DNA of 14,740 bases from Thiomargarita sp. (GTDB lineage Bacteria; Pseudomonadota; Gammaproteobacteria; Beggiatoales; Beggiatoaceae), in the NCBI GenBank assembly GCA_030635005.1, contig DAOVZS010000042.1, positions 1 through 14,740 on the forward strand. The letters run 5' to 3'. The notes under the pieces were generated by a model. It was not told the DNA's origin and did no database searches. It saw only the letters and a program-made list of their open reading frames with translations. The translations under genes were made by a program, and so were the position numbers. Positions 1 through 7,509 of this stretch are shown in pieces (the first letter of the stretch is position 1; each line of letters starts with the position of its first letter).

Positions 1-200
1 AAGTTAATGGCAGTGAACCAGAGGTTGGGAACGAGAAGAATACCTCTAATATGTCCAATATTATCTTTGATAGTTACTCAATCGGGTAGTGCTATACACG
101 GATTATTTTTAAGAAAGGATAAGGCACAACCGAAAAGAGAGAGAGCATGCGTTATTTTGAAAATAGAAAAGCAGGGAGGGATGAGTAGTGACAACATTAT
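1..200. other. Window-edge intergenic stretch, no recognised gene
   Basis: I see no convincing gene here. A plus-strand frame is open from the window edge to a TAG at 87-89 and would give a short hydrophilic tail of about 28 residues. It could be the end of a gene converging on the kor operon, but I do not recognise it. The 11-mer AAGGCACAACC at 121-131 also occurs, reverse-complemented, at 5984-5994 inside the MITE-like element, so part of this stretch may be a remnant of the same dispersed repeat. Confidence 0.3.
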
Positions 201-232
201 TCAATCTAGGGATGGATGTGCCCCTAGATTGA
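201..232 (-). terminator. Hairpin downstream of the kor operon
   Basis: TCAATCTAGGG (201-211) and CCCTAGATTGA (222-232) are perfect 11-bp inverted arms around a 10-nt loop. The hairpin lies 24 nt past the stop codon of the last kor-operon gene. On the minus strand no T-run follows, so it is not a textbook intrinsic terminator. On the plus strand it is followed by GATTTTGT. It may protect the 3' end, terminate with help, or act between two convergent genes. Confidence 0.45.
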
Positions 233-255
233 GATTTTGTATGCAGAGAGAGGGG

Positions 256-2772
256 TTAATTATAAGCCTTAGCCCGTTCGATCAGTTCTGCTAAGCCCGG
301 TTCATCAGGATTTTTAGGTTTTCCTGGATGGATACAATCAGCAGGACAAATTTCAGCGCCTTCAACCAATTGGGCATAAGTGCCACTATTCATTTCTCCA
401 ATAATTGCCTGTTTATTTTCATTATAGACAAATAAAACAGTATTGATTCCCAGACAATCATTACAAGTGGTACACAATTCACTGTCTATCCAAGGATCAT
501 CAAAACTTTCTTCTTCTACCACAGGTTCAGCAACTTTTTCTGCAATCACGGGGCTTTCTTCAGTCACCGCGGGGGCAACAGGGGCAGAACGCACAGGTTT
601 ACGAATAGCAGCAGCGCTCAAATCCGTGCCTAATAACACGTTTGTAAGACGTTGCATGACTTCACCGGCAGTATCTTGACGTACTTTTTCTAGATTTTCA
701 GCATATTCGGCTTCTAAACGAACACGGGCTACCTGTTCTTCTGCTTGAATGTCTTTACGGGCATTTTGTAAGGCTAAGTTCACATGTTTATTATTAATAC
801 CTGCCATTTCTTGCAAGGTATGCCAATAATTTAAACGATCCCAACTGGCTACAATAAGTGCACGTGAGACCACTAATTTATGGAGTGCCCCTTCGCTATT
901 CACCGCCCAAATAAAAGGAATTTGCTTACCTGACATGCCTTTTTGCGCGGTGGCTAAATACGTTTCTACTGGAATTAAATCATCACTCTCAATCCCCGCA
1001 GGCACCACACGAAAATGATGATGTATGCCTGTGACCAATAACGCATAATCTGCAAATGTAAACGCTAAATCAGTATTAATAATCTTGCCTTGATCATCCT
1101 GATATCGAAAAGGATGAGAAGGCCAATCAACCTCAGGTTGCGGATTATTACTAAAATCAATACTATCTGCAGAAGCATCGCCTGCCTCAGGATTGAAACA
1201 GAAAAAAGGATGTGCACGACTTTCAAGGGCAGCCCCTGCCATCAACCAAGGCGTCAGTGCTTGATTATTATACTGAAGTCCCGTATTAAGGATATGCAAA
1301 CTGGTACGGGTAGTCTCTAAAGCTGTTAAAAATTGTTTTAACAAATGTTGATGTCTTGCTGCAGAAGATTGAGATACCAACGCTTGACGATGACTCATCC
1401 CAAAATAACCCAATTCTAAACGATAATTAAGAAAAGATTCTTCTACCGCTGTCGCATGCGGGTTATTATAGGCTTGTACGCCCACCAATATATGAACAGG
1501 TCTGCCTGAACTTAATAAGCGTGATATCGCAGGCATGCCACTATTTGCAATCCTGTCGGCAGATTCTAAAGCGATCACGGCAGGCAATAATAAAATTTCT
1601 TCTTTAGAAAACGCTTCCCAAGTGAAATGTGCAAACCATGGATCGTGAATGGCGACATCATAAGTATCATCAATTTCAAATTGTGCAATACGTGTGGCAG
1701 CAAACACTTTGGCTAATTTTGTCGCTTGTTCATCAAACATTAAGGTTGCTTTTGCACACGGATTCGGGTCAATCACATCCTCCAAATCAGGAATGTTTTC
1801 TAAACTGGTGCCTGTAATTTCATCAAGATGTACCAGTTTACTCAGCAACTCATATGCCATTTGTAGGTATACTATAAAGTAGAATAAGTTGGCCAGAACC
1901 CGTTGACGTCGTCTATCATCCATGATGACAGAGCCTGTGGAATGTGCCATAACATCAGATAAGGCATCTGGATTAAACCGTGAACTGGCAAAACCCACAC
2001 TGTCTCGTGCTTTTTTAGGTTCGATAGATTCATCGGATTTTGTATTTTCAACGGCTAAGAGCACGTTTAAATGCTCAATGCAATAGTCTATTTTCGCATG
2101 AAACGCTGTACGTCGAGGTATTAAACGGTTACGTATGGCATAATTCAATAAATGAATCGCAGAATAACGACCATATCCTAATATTAGAGCGGTGCTGGGA
2201 ATGGTTGCCAACAATTTTTCAAAATCTGCTTGAAGACGTGTATTATTTTCTGCATCTAATTCAAGCGATGTTTCTAGTGTTTTTCCCGCTTCTGATAAGA
2301 TCGGCAGGGCTGCGAGTACCCCTTCTTGTTCTTTTAATGTGTGACGTAAAATTCTTTCAAGCCGAGGTAAATTGTCTTTTAAAATGCGCGCAGCGTCAGT
2401 AGTGGGGGCAAACTGTTCAACTTGTTGTAAAAGAAATTTGGATATTGGCTGAGTCTCATCCGCAGTTAATAATAAGGGATACGCATAACGCATTTTGGAC
2501 GTATCCCGATAAGCATGAAGTAATGCAGGCACATAATCATCACTGACTGGCTCTACGGCACTGGGATCTCCTAAATGAAAATGGCGTAATGTATATAAGA
2601 GTTCATCACTCGAAGACACCGATTCTTCAACTTTTGGCTGTGTGGGCAGCGTATTTTCCGCTTCTGCCACCATTTCTGCAATGGGTTGGGGCACGGAAGA
2701 TTGTATATTGAATTGTAAGTCTGAATAATCTGACGCTTGTCGTTGTTCTAATGCGTTGTCCTGATTCTGCAT
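256..2772 (-). CDS. PFOR-like protein with C-terminal 4Fe-4S ferredoxin domain, third gene of the kor operon
   Basis: This 838-residue protein is the third gene of the korA-korB operon. Residues about 380-660 resemble the C-terminal part of large pyruvate:ferredoxin oxidoreductases, with landmarks such as SSGRPVHILV (421-430), ALESRAHPFF (515-524) and a DWPSHPFRY segment near 549-557. The GDG..N thiamine diphosphate signature expected just before them is not visible. Residues 665-715 look like a charged amphipathic helix and 725-756 form a Pro/Ala/Val/Glu-rich hinge. The tail (757-838) is a ferredoxin-like domain with C767, C770, C773 and C809, the last in a CP pair, plus C813. The ATG at 2772 has AAAGGAG 11 nt upstream. 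I infer a cytoplasmic electron-transfer or structural subunit for KorAB, not an independent oxidoreductase. The N-terminal 380 residues match nothing I recognise. The exact role is unproven. Confidence 0.6.
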   Translation of the reverse strand: MQNQDNALEQRQASDYSDLQFNIQSSVPQPIAEMVAEAENTLPTQPKVEESVSSSDELLYTLRHFHLGDPSAVEPVSDDYVPALLHAYRDTSKMRYAYPLLLTADETQPISKFLLQQVEQFAPTTDAARILKDNLPRLERILRHTLKEQEGVLAALPILSEAGKTLETSLELDAENNTRLQADFEKLLATIPSTALILGYGRYSAIHLLNYAIRNRLIPRRTAFHAKIDYCIEHLNVLLAVENTKSDESIEPKKARDSVGFASSRFNPDALSDVMAHSTGSVIMDDRRRQRVLANLFYFIVYLQMAYELLSKLVHLDEITGTSLENIPDLEDVIDPNPCAKATLMFDEQATKLAKVFAATRIAQFEIDDTYDVAIHDPWFAHFTWEAFSKEEILLLPAVIALESADRIANSGMPAISRLLSSGRPVHILVGVQAYNNPHATAVEESFLNYRLELGYFGMSHRQALVSQSSAARHQHLLKQFLTALETTRTSLHILNTGLQYNNQALTPWLMAGAALESRAHPFFCFNPEAGDASADSIDFSNNPQPEVDWPSHPFRYQDDQGKIINTDLAFTFADYALLVTGIHHHFRVVPAGIESDDLIPVETYLATAQKGMSGKQIPFIWAVNSEGALHKLVVSRALIVASWDRLNYWHTLQEMAGINNKHVNLALQNARKDIQAEEQVARVRLEAEYAENLEKVRQDTAGEVMQRLTNVLLGTDLSAAAIRKPVRSAPVAPAVTEESPVIAEKVAEPVVEEESFDDPWIDSELCTTCNDCLGINTVLFVYNENKQAIIGEMNSGTYAQLVEGAEICPADCIHPGKPKNPDEPGLAELIERAKAYN

Positions 2773-2801
2773 GTAATGTATGACTCCTTTGTAAATATGA
2801 G

Positions 2802-2822
2802 CCTAGGGCAAGGTGCCCTAGG
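2802..2822 (-). other. Intercistronic hairpin between korB and the PFOR-like gene
   Basis: CCTAGGGCA (2802-2810) and TGCCCTAGG (2814-2822) are perfect 9-bp arms with a 3-nt loop. The hairpin starts 7 nt after the korB stop and ends before the ribosome binding site at 2784-2790. No T-run follows on the minus strand, so partial termination, RNase processing or 3'-end protection of the korAB message are more plausible than full termination. It would allow different amounts of KorAB and the third protein. Confidence 0.5.
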
Positions 2823-2829
2823 AAGACTA

Positions 2830-3783
2830 TCAGACTGCGAATTGATCAAAGGCTGCATTAATACCTGCTAATTTATCCTCTACACCCATATTAAGACCTT
2901 GGCTACTTAAATCTTCGTAACAAGGAACATCAGGATTATGATACAGTAATCCTACAGGGGTTGGGGATAAAAACGTCGCAATATCATACGCTTCTGACAT
3001 ATTTGAGGGATCATGTTCTCGATGATTTGGGAAAAAACGTAACAGTTTTTCTTCCACAGGAATCCCTTTATCGTGTGTCAACAGTAATAATTTAGAGGGG
3101 TTTTCTTGCAAATCTTTGGAGATTTGGTCTGAATATACAGGGCAACGCTGGATAATATTGACAAGACTAAAGCCTTTATGTGCGTGTGCGGCTTTAATCG
3201 TGGCATACAAATGAGCAGGATTCCAATCCACTGTTTGTGCCAAAAATGACACATTACTGATCCCCAAAGTCGCAGTAAGCGGATTCAAAGGCTCTAAAAT
3301 AGAACCTTGTGGATGGGTATTACTTTTAAACCCAATCGGTGTGGTGGGTGAGGTTTGTTTTTTAGTCAAGCCATAAATACTGTTATCAAACACCAATACC
3401 GTCATATTCATATTATAACGGACAGCATGTAACCAATGTCCTGCGCCAATAGAATAACAATCACCATCCCCAGTCGCCACCCAAACGTCTAATTCTGGAC
3501 GACGGGATTTAATACCACACGCAACGGGTAATGCCCGACCATGTAAACCATGAAAACCATAAGTGCCCATATAATGAGGCAGACGACTAGAACATCCGAT
3601 CCCTGAAACCGCTACCGTCATTTCTGGAGGCATCTGGTTATCACGACAAATCCGTTGTACCACCGTCAAAACCGCATGATCTCCACATCCTGGACACCAT
3701 CGTGCTTCACCGCCTGCATAATCGCCCAAGGCAAAATAACGTTCTTTGATATCAACTGACCAATCAGCTTTGAGTCCAAACAT
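2830..3783 (-). CDS. korB: 2-oxoglutarate (2-oxoacid):ferredoxin oxidoreductase, beta subunit
   Basis: KorB is the thiamine diphosphate-binding subunit of 2-oxoacid:ferredoxin oxidoreductase, which interconverts 2-oxoglutarate plus CoA with succinyl-CoA, CO2 and reduced ferredoxin in the cytoplasm. The 317-residue length fits the family. The sequence shows CPGCG (30-34), GIGCSSR (61-67), the TPP motif GDGDCYSIG (105-113) and NSIYGLTKKQ (134-143), which completes the Mg-TPP site. C30, C33, C64 and C214 (RCPVYSD) are the expected ligands of its single 4Fe-4S cluster. The gene starts 27 nt after the korA stop with an AAGGA ribosome binding site, so the two are co-transcribed. Substrate choice between 2-oxoglutarate and other 2-oxoacids cannot be settled from sequence alone, but the family and the fused gamma-alpha partner favour Kor over Por. 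Confidence 0.92.
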   Translation of the reverse strand: MFGLKADWSVDIKERYFALGDYAGGEARWCPGCGDHAVLTVVQRICRDNQMPPEMTVAVSGIGCSSRLPHYMGTYGFHGLHGRALPVACGIKSRRPELDVWVATGDGDCYSIGAGHWLHAVRYNMNMTVLVFDNSIYGLTKKQTSPTTPIGFKSNTHPQGSILEPLNPLTATLGISNVSFLAQTVDWNPAHLYATIKAAHAHKGFSLVNIIQRCPVYSDQISKDLQENPSKLLLLTHDKGIPVEEKLLRFFPNHREHDPSNMSEAYDIATFLSPTPVGLLYHNPDVPCYEDLSSQGLNMGVEDKLAGINAAFDQFAV

Positions 3784-3810
3784 ATCATTATTCCTTTTTA
3801 GTGTCTGATA

Positions 3811-5679
3811 TTAATTTTTGAGATTCAAACGACGCACGAGTTCGTCATAAATAAGTCCCGGTTGGAGCGGTTGTCCATGTACATTAGACCAACAATCCAC
3901 ATCTACTAAGGTTTGGGCTCTCAAAATCATCGCTAATTGTGTATAACGTCTATTACCCGCAGTAATGAGCGGTGCATCTGCTTCATCACTATAATTAATT
4001 TCAATCGTCAAAACATGCTTGAATTTGGCAAATATCTCTTTTATACCGGGTTCAAGCGGTGACAGAAAACGGAGATGGATTGAAGAGACTTTATGCCCAT
4101 CGTCACGCATTTGATCGATTGCTTCTTCAATAGCCCCTAAGGTTGAACCCCAACCTACGACCAATAAATCACCTTCAGCATCCCCATGTATTTCTGGTGG
4201 TTTCAAAGTGCCATATAGGGCTGCTAATTTACGGCTACGCATATTACAACCGCGTTGATTAGAATCACGGTCATACGCCACTTTACTTTGTTTCGTATGA
4301 GCCAAGCCTGTCAACACATATTCTCCGCCCGGTTGTCCCACAATAGGGCGTGAAGATAAGCCAGTCTCTTCATTCCAATCAAAAGGCGGGATATCTTTTT
4401 TCCAAGGAGATTGATCAATGGGAGAAGCCAGCCATTCTGCTTTCGCTTTCGGACGTGGATAAGGTTGCACGCCTGTTCCTAAATTGGCATCAGTCAATAA
4501 AATCACGGGCGTTCTAAAGGTTTCCGCTAATTTACGCGCCATCACAACAAAATGGAAACATTCTTCAATCGTTGCAGCAGCAATCACAATTTTAGGAGCA
4601 TCACCGGGTTCACCGTATAATGAGGCTAATAAATCACCTTGTTCTACCTTAGTCGGTAATCCCGTAGAAGGTCCGCCACGTTGTACTACACCGATAACCA
4701 ATGGAATTTCTGCCATCACAGCCAATGCTAAAAATTCTGTTTTCAAGGCTAAACCGGGACCAGAAGTAATCGTACACGCCGTTTTTCCTGCATAAGATGC
4801 CCCAATCGCAAATCCAACAGCGGCGATTTCGTCTTCTGCTTGATGCACAAATCCACCTACAGTATGATACACATCAGCAAGATAATGAGATGCTGAGGTT
4901 GCAGGTGTAATAGGATACATGGAAACTAAATCCATTCCAGACGCCATCACACCCAAACCCATAGCCTGATTACCATTAGTCACAATCAAAGGATCTTTTG
5001 AATCAGGGGCACGCCATAATGGGATTTCATAGTGATAATCAATATTTTCTTGTGCAAAGTCATAACCTGCTTGTAACAGTTTATGATTCAGATCAATCAC
5101 TTTTTGACCTTTTCGTTGAAACGTATGTTCAACTTCACGATACGCTTTATCTATATCACGACTATAAATATAGCTAAGTATCCCTAATACAAACATATTC
5201 TTACCCAAACGAGGACGCGGAGTGAGTTTTAAACATTCCACTTCCATGGGGACTTCTACCACTACCAAACCATTGTCACGAAATTCTGCGACAGAGGATT
5301 CATACTGTTTGACAATTTCTGGATTGGGATCAGTCAGCCATTTATTTTCCAATAAAACAACCGTTCCCTTCTTATAAGCATGCGTAGCAATGCGAGAATA
5401 AAGAACTTGTTCATTGAGTGCGACAACAATATCAGCAGCATTACCCATATTGGTGATATAACTCGACCCTAAACGAATACGAATCCCACTGGCTCCTGCG
5501 GGAGAACGGGCGGGTGGTTTGATTTCTGCTGGAATAATTTCCACCGTCCAAACCCCATTACCCATTTTGGCACTAATATTACCAAAGGTTTGTCCTGCTT
5601 TTTGTGCCCCTTCACCAGAATCGCTGACAATTTCTACAATATGTTCATTAATGCGCACAGCTTGCTTAGTTTTGCTCAT
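3811..5679 (-). CDS. korA: 2-oxoglutarate (2-oxoacid):ferredoxin oxidoreductase, fused gamma-alpha subunit
   Basis: This 622-residue protein is the fused gamma-alpha type of KorA and pairs with KorB in an alpha-beta enzyme. Residues about 10-200 form the gamma domain, with SDSGEGAQKAGQ (19-30) in place of the usual GxGGQG loop. Residues about 230-620 form the alpha pyrimidine-binding and CoA-proximal domains, with YPITPAT (255-261), HQAEDEIAA (279-287) and GGPSTGLPTK (335-344), all family signatures. The ATG at 5679 follows an AGGA ribosome binding site and is the first gene after a predicted promoter at 5724-5753. It heads the operon korA-korB-PFOR-like. In an organism of this type the enzyme could serve as an oxygen-sensitive 2-oxoglutarate dehydrogenase or run reductively; the window does not decide which. 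Confidence 0.92.
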   Translation of the reverse strand: MSKTKQAVRINEHIVEIVSDSGEGAQKAGQTFGNISAKMGNGVWTVEIIPAEIKPPARSPAGASGIRIRLGSSYITNMGNAADIVVALNEQVLYSRIATHAYKKGTVVLLENKWLTDPNPEIVKQYESSVAEFRDNGLVVVEVPMEVECLKLTPRPRLGKNMFVLGILSYIYSRDIDKAYREVEHTFQRKGQKVIDLNHKLLQAGYDFAQENIDYHYEIPLWRAPDSKDPLIVTNGNQAMGLGVMASGMDLVSMYPITPATSASHYLADVYHTVGGFVHQAEDEIAAVGFAIGASYAGKTACTITSGPGLALKTEFLALAVMAEIPLVIGVVQRGGPSTGLPTKVEQGDLLASLYGEPGDAPKIVIAAATIEECFHFVVMARKLAETFRTPVILLTDANLGTGVQPYPRPKAKAEWLASPIDQSPWKKDIPPFDWNEETGLSSRPIVGQPGGEYVLTGLAHTKQSKVAYDRDSNQRGCNMRSRKLAALYGTLKPPEIHGDAEGDLLVVGWGSTLGAIEEAIDQMRDDGHKVSSIHLRFLSPLEPGIKEIFAKFKHVLTIEINYSDEADAPLITAGNRRYTQLAMILRAQTLVDVDCWSNVHGQPLQPGLIYDELVRRLNLKN

Positions 5680-5723
5680 AGATTAGTCCTGATAAATAGA
5701 AAGTTAAAATCAAAATACTTGAT

Positions 5724-5753
5724 AGGATAACATCAGAAATGATACAGTGTCAA
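5724..5753 (-). promoter_or_regulatory. Predicted sigma-70 promoter of the kor operon
   Basis: On the minus strand a perfect -35 TTGACA (5748-5753) is followed after 18 nt by TATCCT (5724-5729), preceded by TGT, which makes an extended -10. The start site would fall near 5717, about 38 nt before the korA ATG. The MITE-like element ends only 24 bp upstream of the -35 box. Confidence 0.55.
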
Positions 5754-5770
5754 GCATCGGTGATCCGTTC

Positions 5771-5777
5771 TTATTGA
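5771..5777. repeat. Left 7-bp direct repeat (putative target site duplication)
   Basis: TTATTGA lies immediately outside the left terminal inverted repeat. The same 7-mer in the same orientation lies immediately outside the right terminal repeat at 6159-6165, as expected of a target site duplication left by transposition. Confidence 0.6.
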
Positions 5778-6158
5778 CTGATGTTACGCACTCTGTTTCT
5801 CAAAAGCATATCTCCACATTTTGAATCCAGGGGCGATGCCCCTGGCTATATTATTAAGCCCCGTTGGGGCGAAGGCACAAGCACAATCTTGTCTGATGAA
5901 GACATTAACAATGATAAGCTTGTGCTGAAAAATCCACAATTCACTTTCCTGAAATTCAGGAGAGCCATTTAAAGCTTAGAATTGGTTGTGCCTTCGCCCC
6001 AACGGGGCTTAATAATATAGCCAGGGGTAGGTTTCGTGCTGTCAGTGATGCAAAACATTAAGGGTATTATTTGATTGAACTTAGCTACGATGTGATGTCT
6101 CACCCCTGGAGTTAAAAAATGGAACGATGCTTCTTAGAAACAGAGTGCGTAACATCAG
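5778..6158. mobile_element. MITE-like non-autonomous element, 381 bp
   Basis: The outermost 23 bp are perfect inverted repeats: 5778-5800, beginning CTGATGTTACGC, and 6136-6158, ending GCGTAACATCAG. Similarity continues inward to about 56 bp on each side (5778-5833 and 6103-6158), with roughly 47 of 56 positions matching. A 7-bp direct repeat flanks both ends. No transposase is encoded, and the 63-codon open frame inside (5781-5972) is made of repeat sequence. The right end is 11 bp from the cusB stop and the left end is just upstream of the korA promoter. Its nested hairpins could end transcription from the ars-cus side. I cannot assign it to an IS family. Confidence 0.7.
5839..6027. repeat. 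Nested 42-bp perfect inverted repeat within the MITE-like element
   Basis: 5839-5880 and 5986-6027 are exact reverse complements over 42 bp, separated by 105 nt. Each arm contains its own small hairpin (GCCCC-GTT-GGGGC at 5858-5870 on the left). The left arm overlaps a further hairpin, CCAGGGGC-GAT-GCCCCTGG (5827-5845). The spacer holds a palindrome, CCTGAAATTCAGG (5948-5960). The perfect arm identity, against the partly diverged outer repeats, suggests recent duplication or gene conversion between arms. Confidence 0.75.
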
Positions 6159-6165
6159 TTATTGA
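6159..6165. repeat. Right 7-bp direct repeat (putative target site duplication)
   Basis: TTATTGA directly follows the right terminal inverted repeat and matches 5771-5777. Removing the element and one copy leaves about 102 bp between the cusB stop and the korA start, an ordinary intergenic distance. Confidence 0.6.
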
Positions 6166-6169
6166 ATCA

Positions 6170-7429
6170 TTAATGTTGATGTTGTGCGGGTGCTTTTTGA
6201 AATCGTAAAAAACTGGCTTGTAAATTTGCCTCTGAATCAATGAGAAACTGTCCTGATAATACAATAGTATCATCTTTTTTCAATCCCGATAATATTTCAA
6301 CTTCTCCTTGACTACGCATCCCTGTTTTAACATCTATGGGCATAAATCTACCGTTACCCATAGCCATAATCACACTCTCACGCTCTCCTGTCATAATTAA
6401 GGCTTGTCGTGGAATTTTTAAGACCCTTTTTTTTACACGCCCATGAATCAGTACTTTGGCAAACATATTCAATTTTAAGGTGCCTTTAGGATTTTTAAAA
6501 CGCAGCCTCACTTTTAAAGTACGTGTTTTGGGTTCAAGTTCTGGATACACATAATCGACTTTACCTTTCCATACACGCCCTGGCAATGCGGGCACTGTGA
6601 TATCTGCTTTTAATCCTTTTTTCACCCAATCCAATTGGTGTTCATAGACTTCAACCATTACCCATACCGTTTTTAAATCCACAATACTAAACAGTTCTAA
6701 GCTCGGCGTCACATACATTCCTTCCCGAATATTTAAATGGATCACTGTACCCGCTTGCGGTGAATATATAGGGAAGTTATTAATAGCGTTATTTTTAAGC
6801 TCAATTTTTTTGATAGTACTCTTAGAAACACCTAATAGGCGTAAATGCTTTTGTATGGCCTCACGATATTCTTCGCGATTGAAACGGGTGCCTTTATTTT
6901 TGGAGCGTAAAGCGACCAGGAAATTCTGTTGGGCTTCTAATACTTCGGGCGAATACAGTTCTAATAAAGATTGTCCCCGTTTAACCACATCATCTTCACG
7001 TCTCACATACAGTTTTTCTACCCAGCCACTTGTTCTTGCGTGTACATGTACCAATTTTTCTTCGTTATAAGCCACATAACCAACTGTTTTAATATGTCTA
7101 TTCATATTGGCTCGTTTAACTTTAATGGTTTTAACCCCCATTTTCTGAATGATTTCGGAAGCAATGATCACCGTGGGATATGATGTTGTATGAGTTGAAT
7201 CTTGTGGCTTTTCGGGAGGAGGGGGTGGTGGTTGAATTTCTTTTTTAACTAAATTCATACCACAAATAGGACATTCACCTGCTTCATCACGCACAATTTG
7301 AGAATGCATGGGACAAATATAGGACGCGTCTACATGTTTAACTGCATGTTCTATGGCAGTCTCTTCATTGGCGTTATCACATCCTATTAAAAGGAATGTG
7401 GACATGAGTATCATTATAAAAATATGCAT
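6170..7429 (-). CDS. CusB-like periplasmic adaptor lipoprotein with heavy-metal-binding domain
   Basis: This 419-residue protein is a membrane-fusion (periplasmic adaptor) subunit of a heavy-metal RND efflux system, CusB-like. The N terminus is a lipoprotein signal with lipobox LIGC (14-17), so C17 would be lipidated and the protein anchored in the periplasm. Residues 37-64 form a heavy-metal-binding domain with CPMH (39-42) and CPICGMNL (53-60), followed by a proline-rich linker (67-72). The rest is the lipoyl/beta-barrel adaptor fold, and the protein ends in HQH. Substrates of the family are Cu(I)/Ag(I) or other soft metals; the ars neighbours suggest general metal stress. No inner-membrane pump (CusA) or outer-membrane channel (CusC) gene is adjacent. 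It starts 80 nt after acr3 and lacks a clear ribosome binding site; M6 and M9 are alternative starts. Confidence 0.85.
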   Translation of the reverse strand: MHIFIMILMSTFLLIGCDNANEETAIEHAVKHVDASYICPMHSQIVRDEAGECPICGMNLVKKEIQPPPPPPEKPQDSTHTTSYPTVIIASEIIQKMGVKTIKVKRANMNRHIKTVGYVAYNEEKLVHVHARTSGWVEKLYVRREDDVVKRGQSLLELYSPEVLEAQQNFLVALRSKNKGTRFNREEYREAIQKHLRLLGVSKSTIKKIELKNNAINNFPIYSPQAGTVIHLNIREGMYVTPSLELFSIVDLKTVWVMVEVYEHQLDWVKKGLKADITVPALPGRVWKGKVDYVYPELEPKTRTLKVRLRFKNPKGTLKLNMFAKVLIHGRVKKRVLKIPRQALIMTGERESVIMAMGNGRFMPIDVKTGMRSQGEVEILSGLKKDDTIVLSGQFLIDSEANLQASFLRFQKAPAQHQH

Positions 7430-7509
7430 TTTATTTTAGTTTCTAATTTGTTCTGAATTTTTAGGCATAATAAGAAAACCTTGTCTGAATCATAATTTTT
7501 ATTGCCAGA

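Noticed and set aside
7..294. 95-codon plus-strand open frame at the left edge
   Set aside because: It runs through the hairpin at 201-232 and into the end of the PFOR-like gene on the other strand, has no ribosome binding site, and resembles no protein I know.
4484..4795. 103-codon plus-strand open frame opposite korA
   Set aside because: It lies antisense to strongly conserved korA motifs and is best explained as a shadow of that coding sequence.
5781..5972. 63-codon plus-strand open frame inside the MITE-like element
   Set aside because: It is built from the terminal and inner inverted repeats and has no transposase features.
5778..6165. CRISPR array in the repeat-rich gap
   Set aside because: The repeats are inverted and nested, with no regularly spaced direct repeats or spacers.
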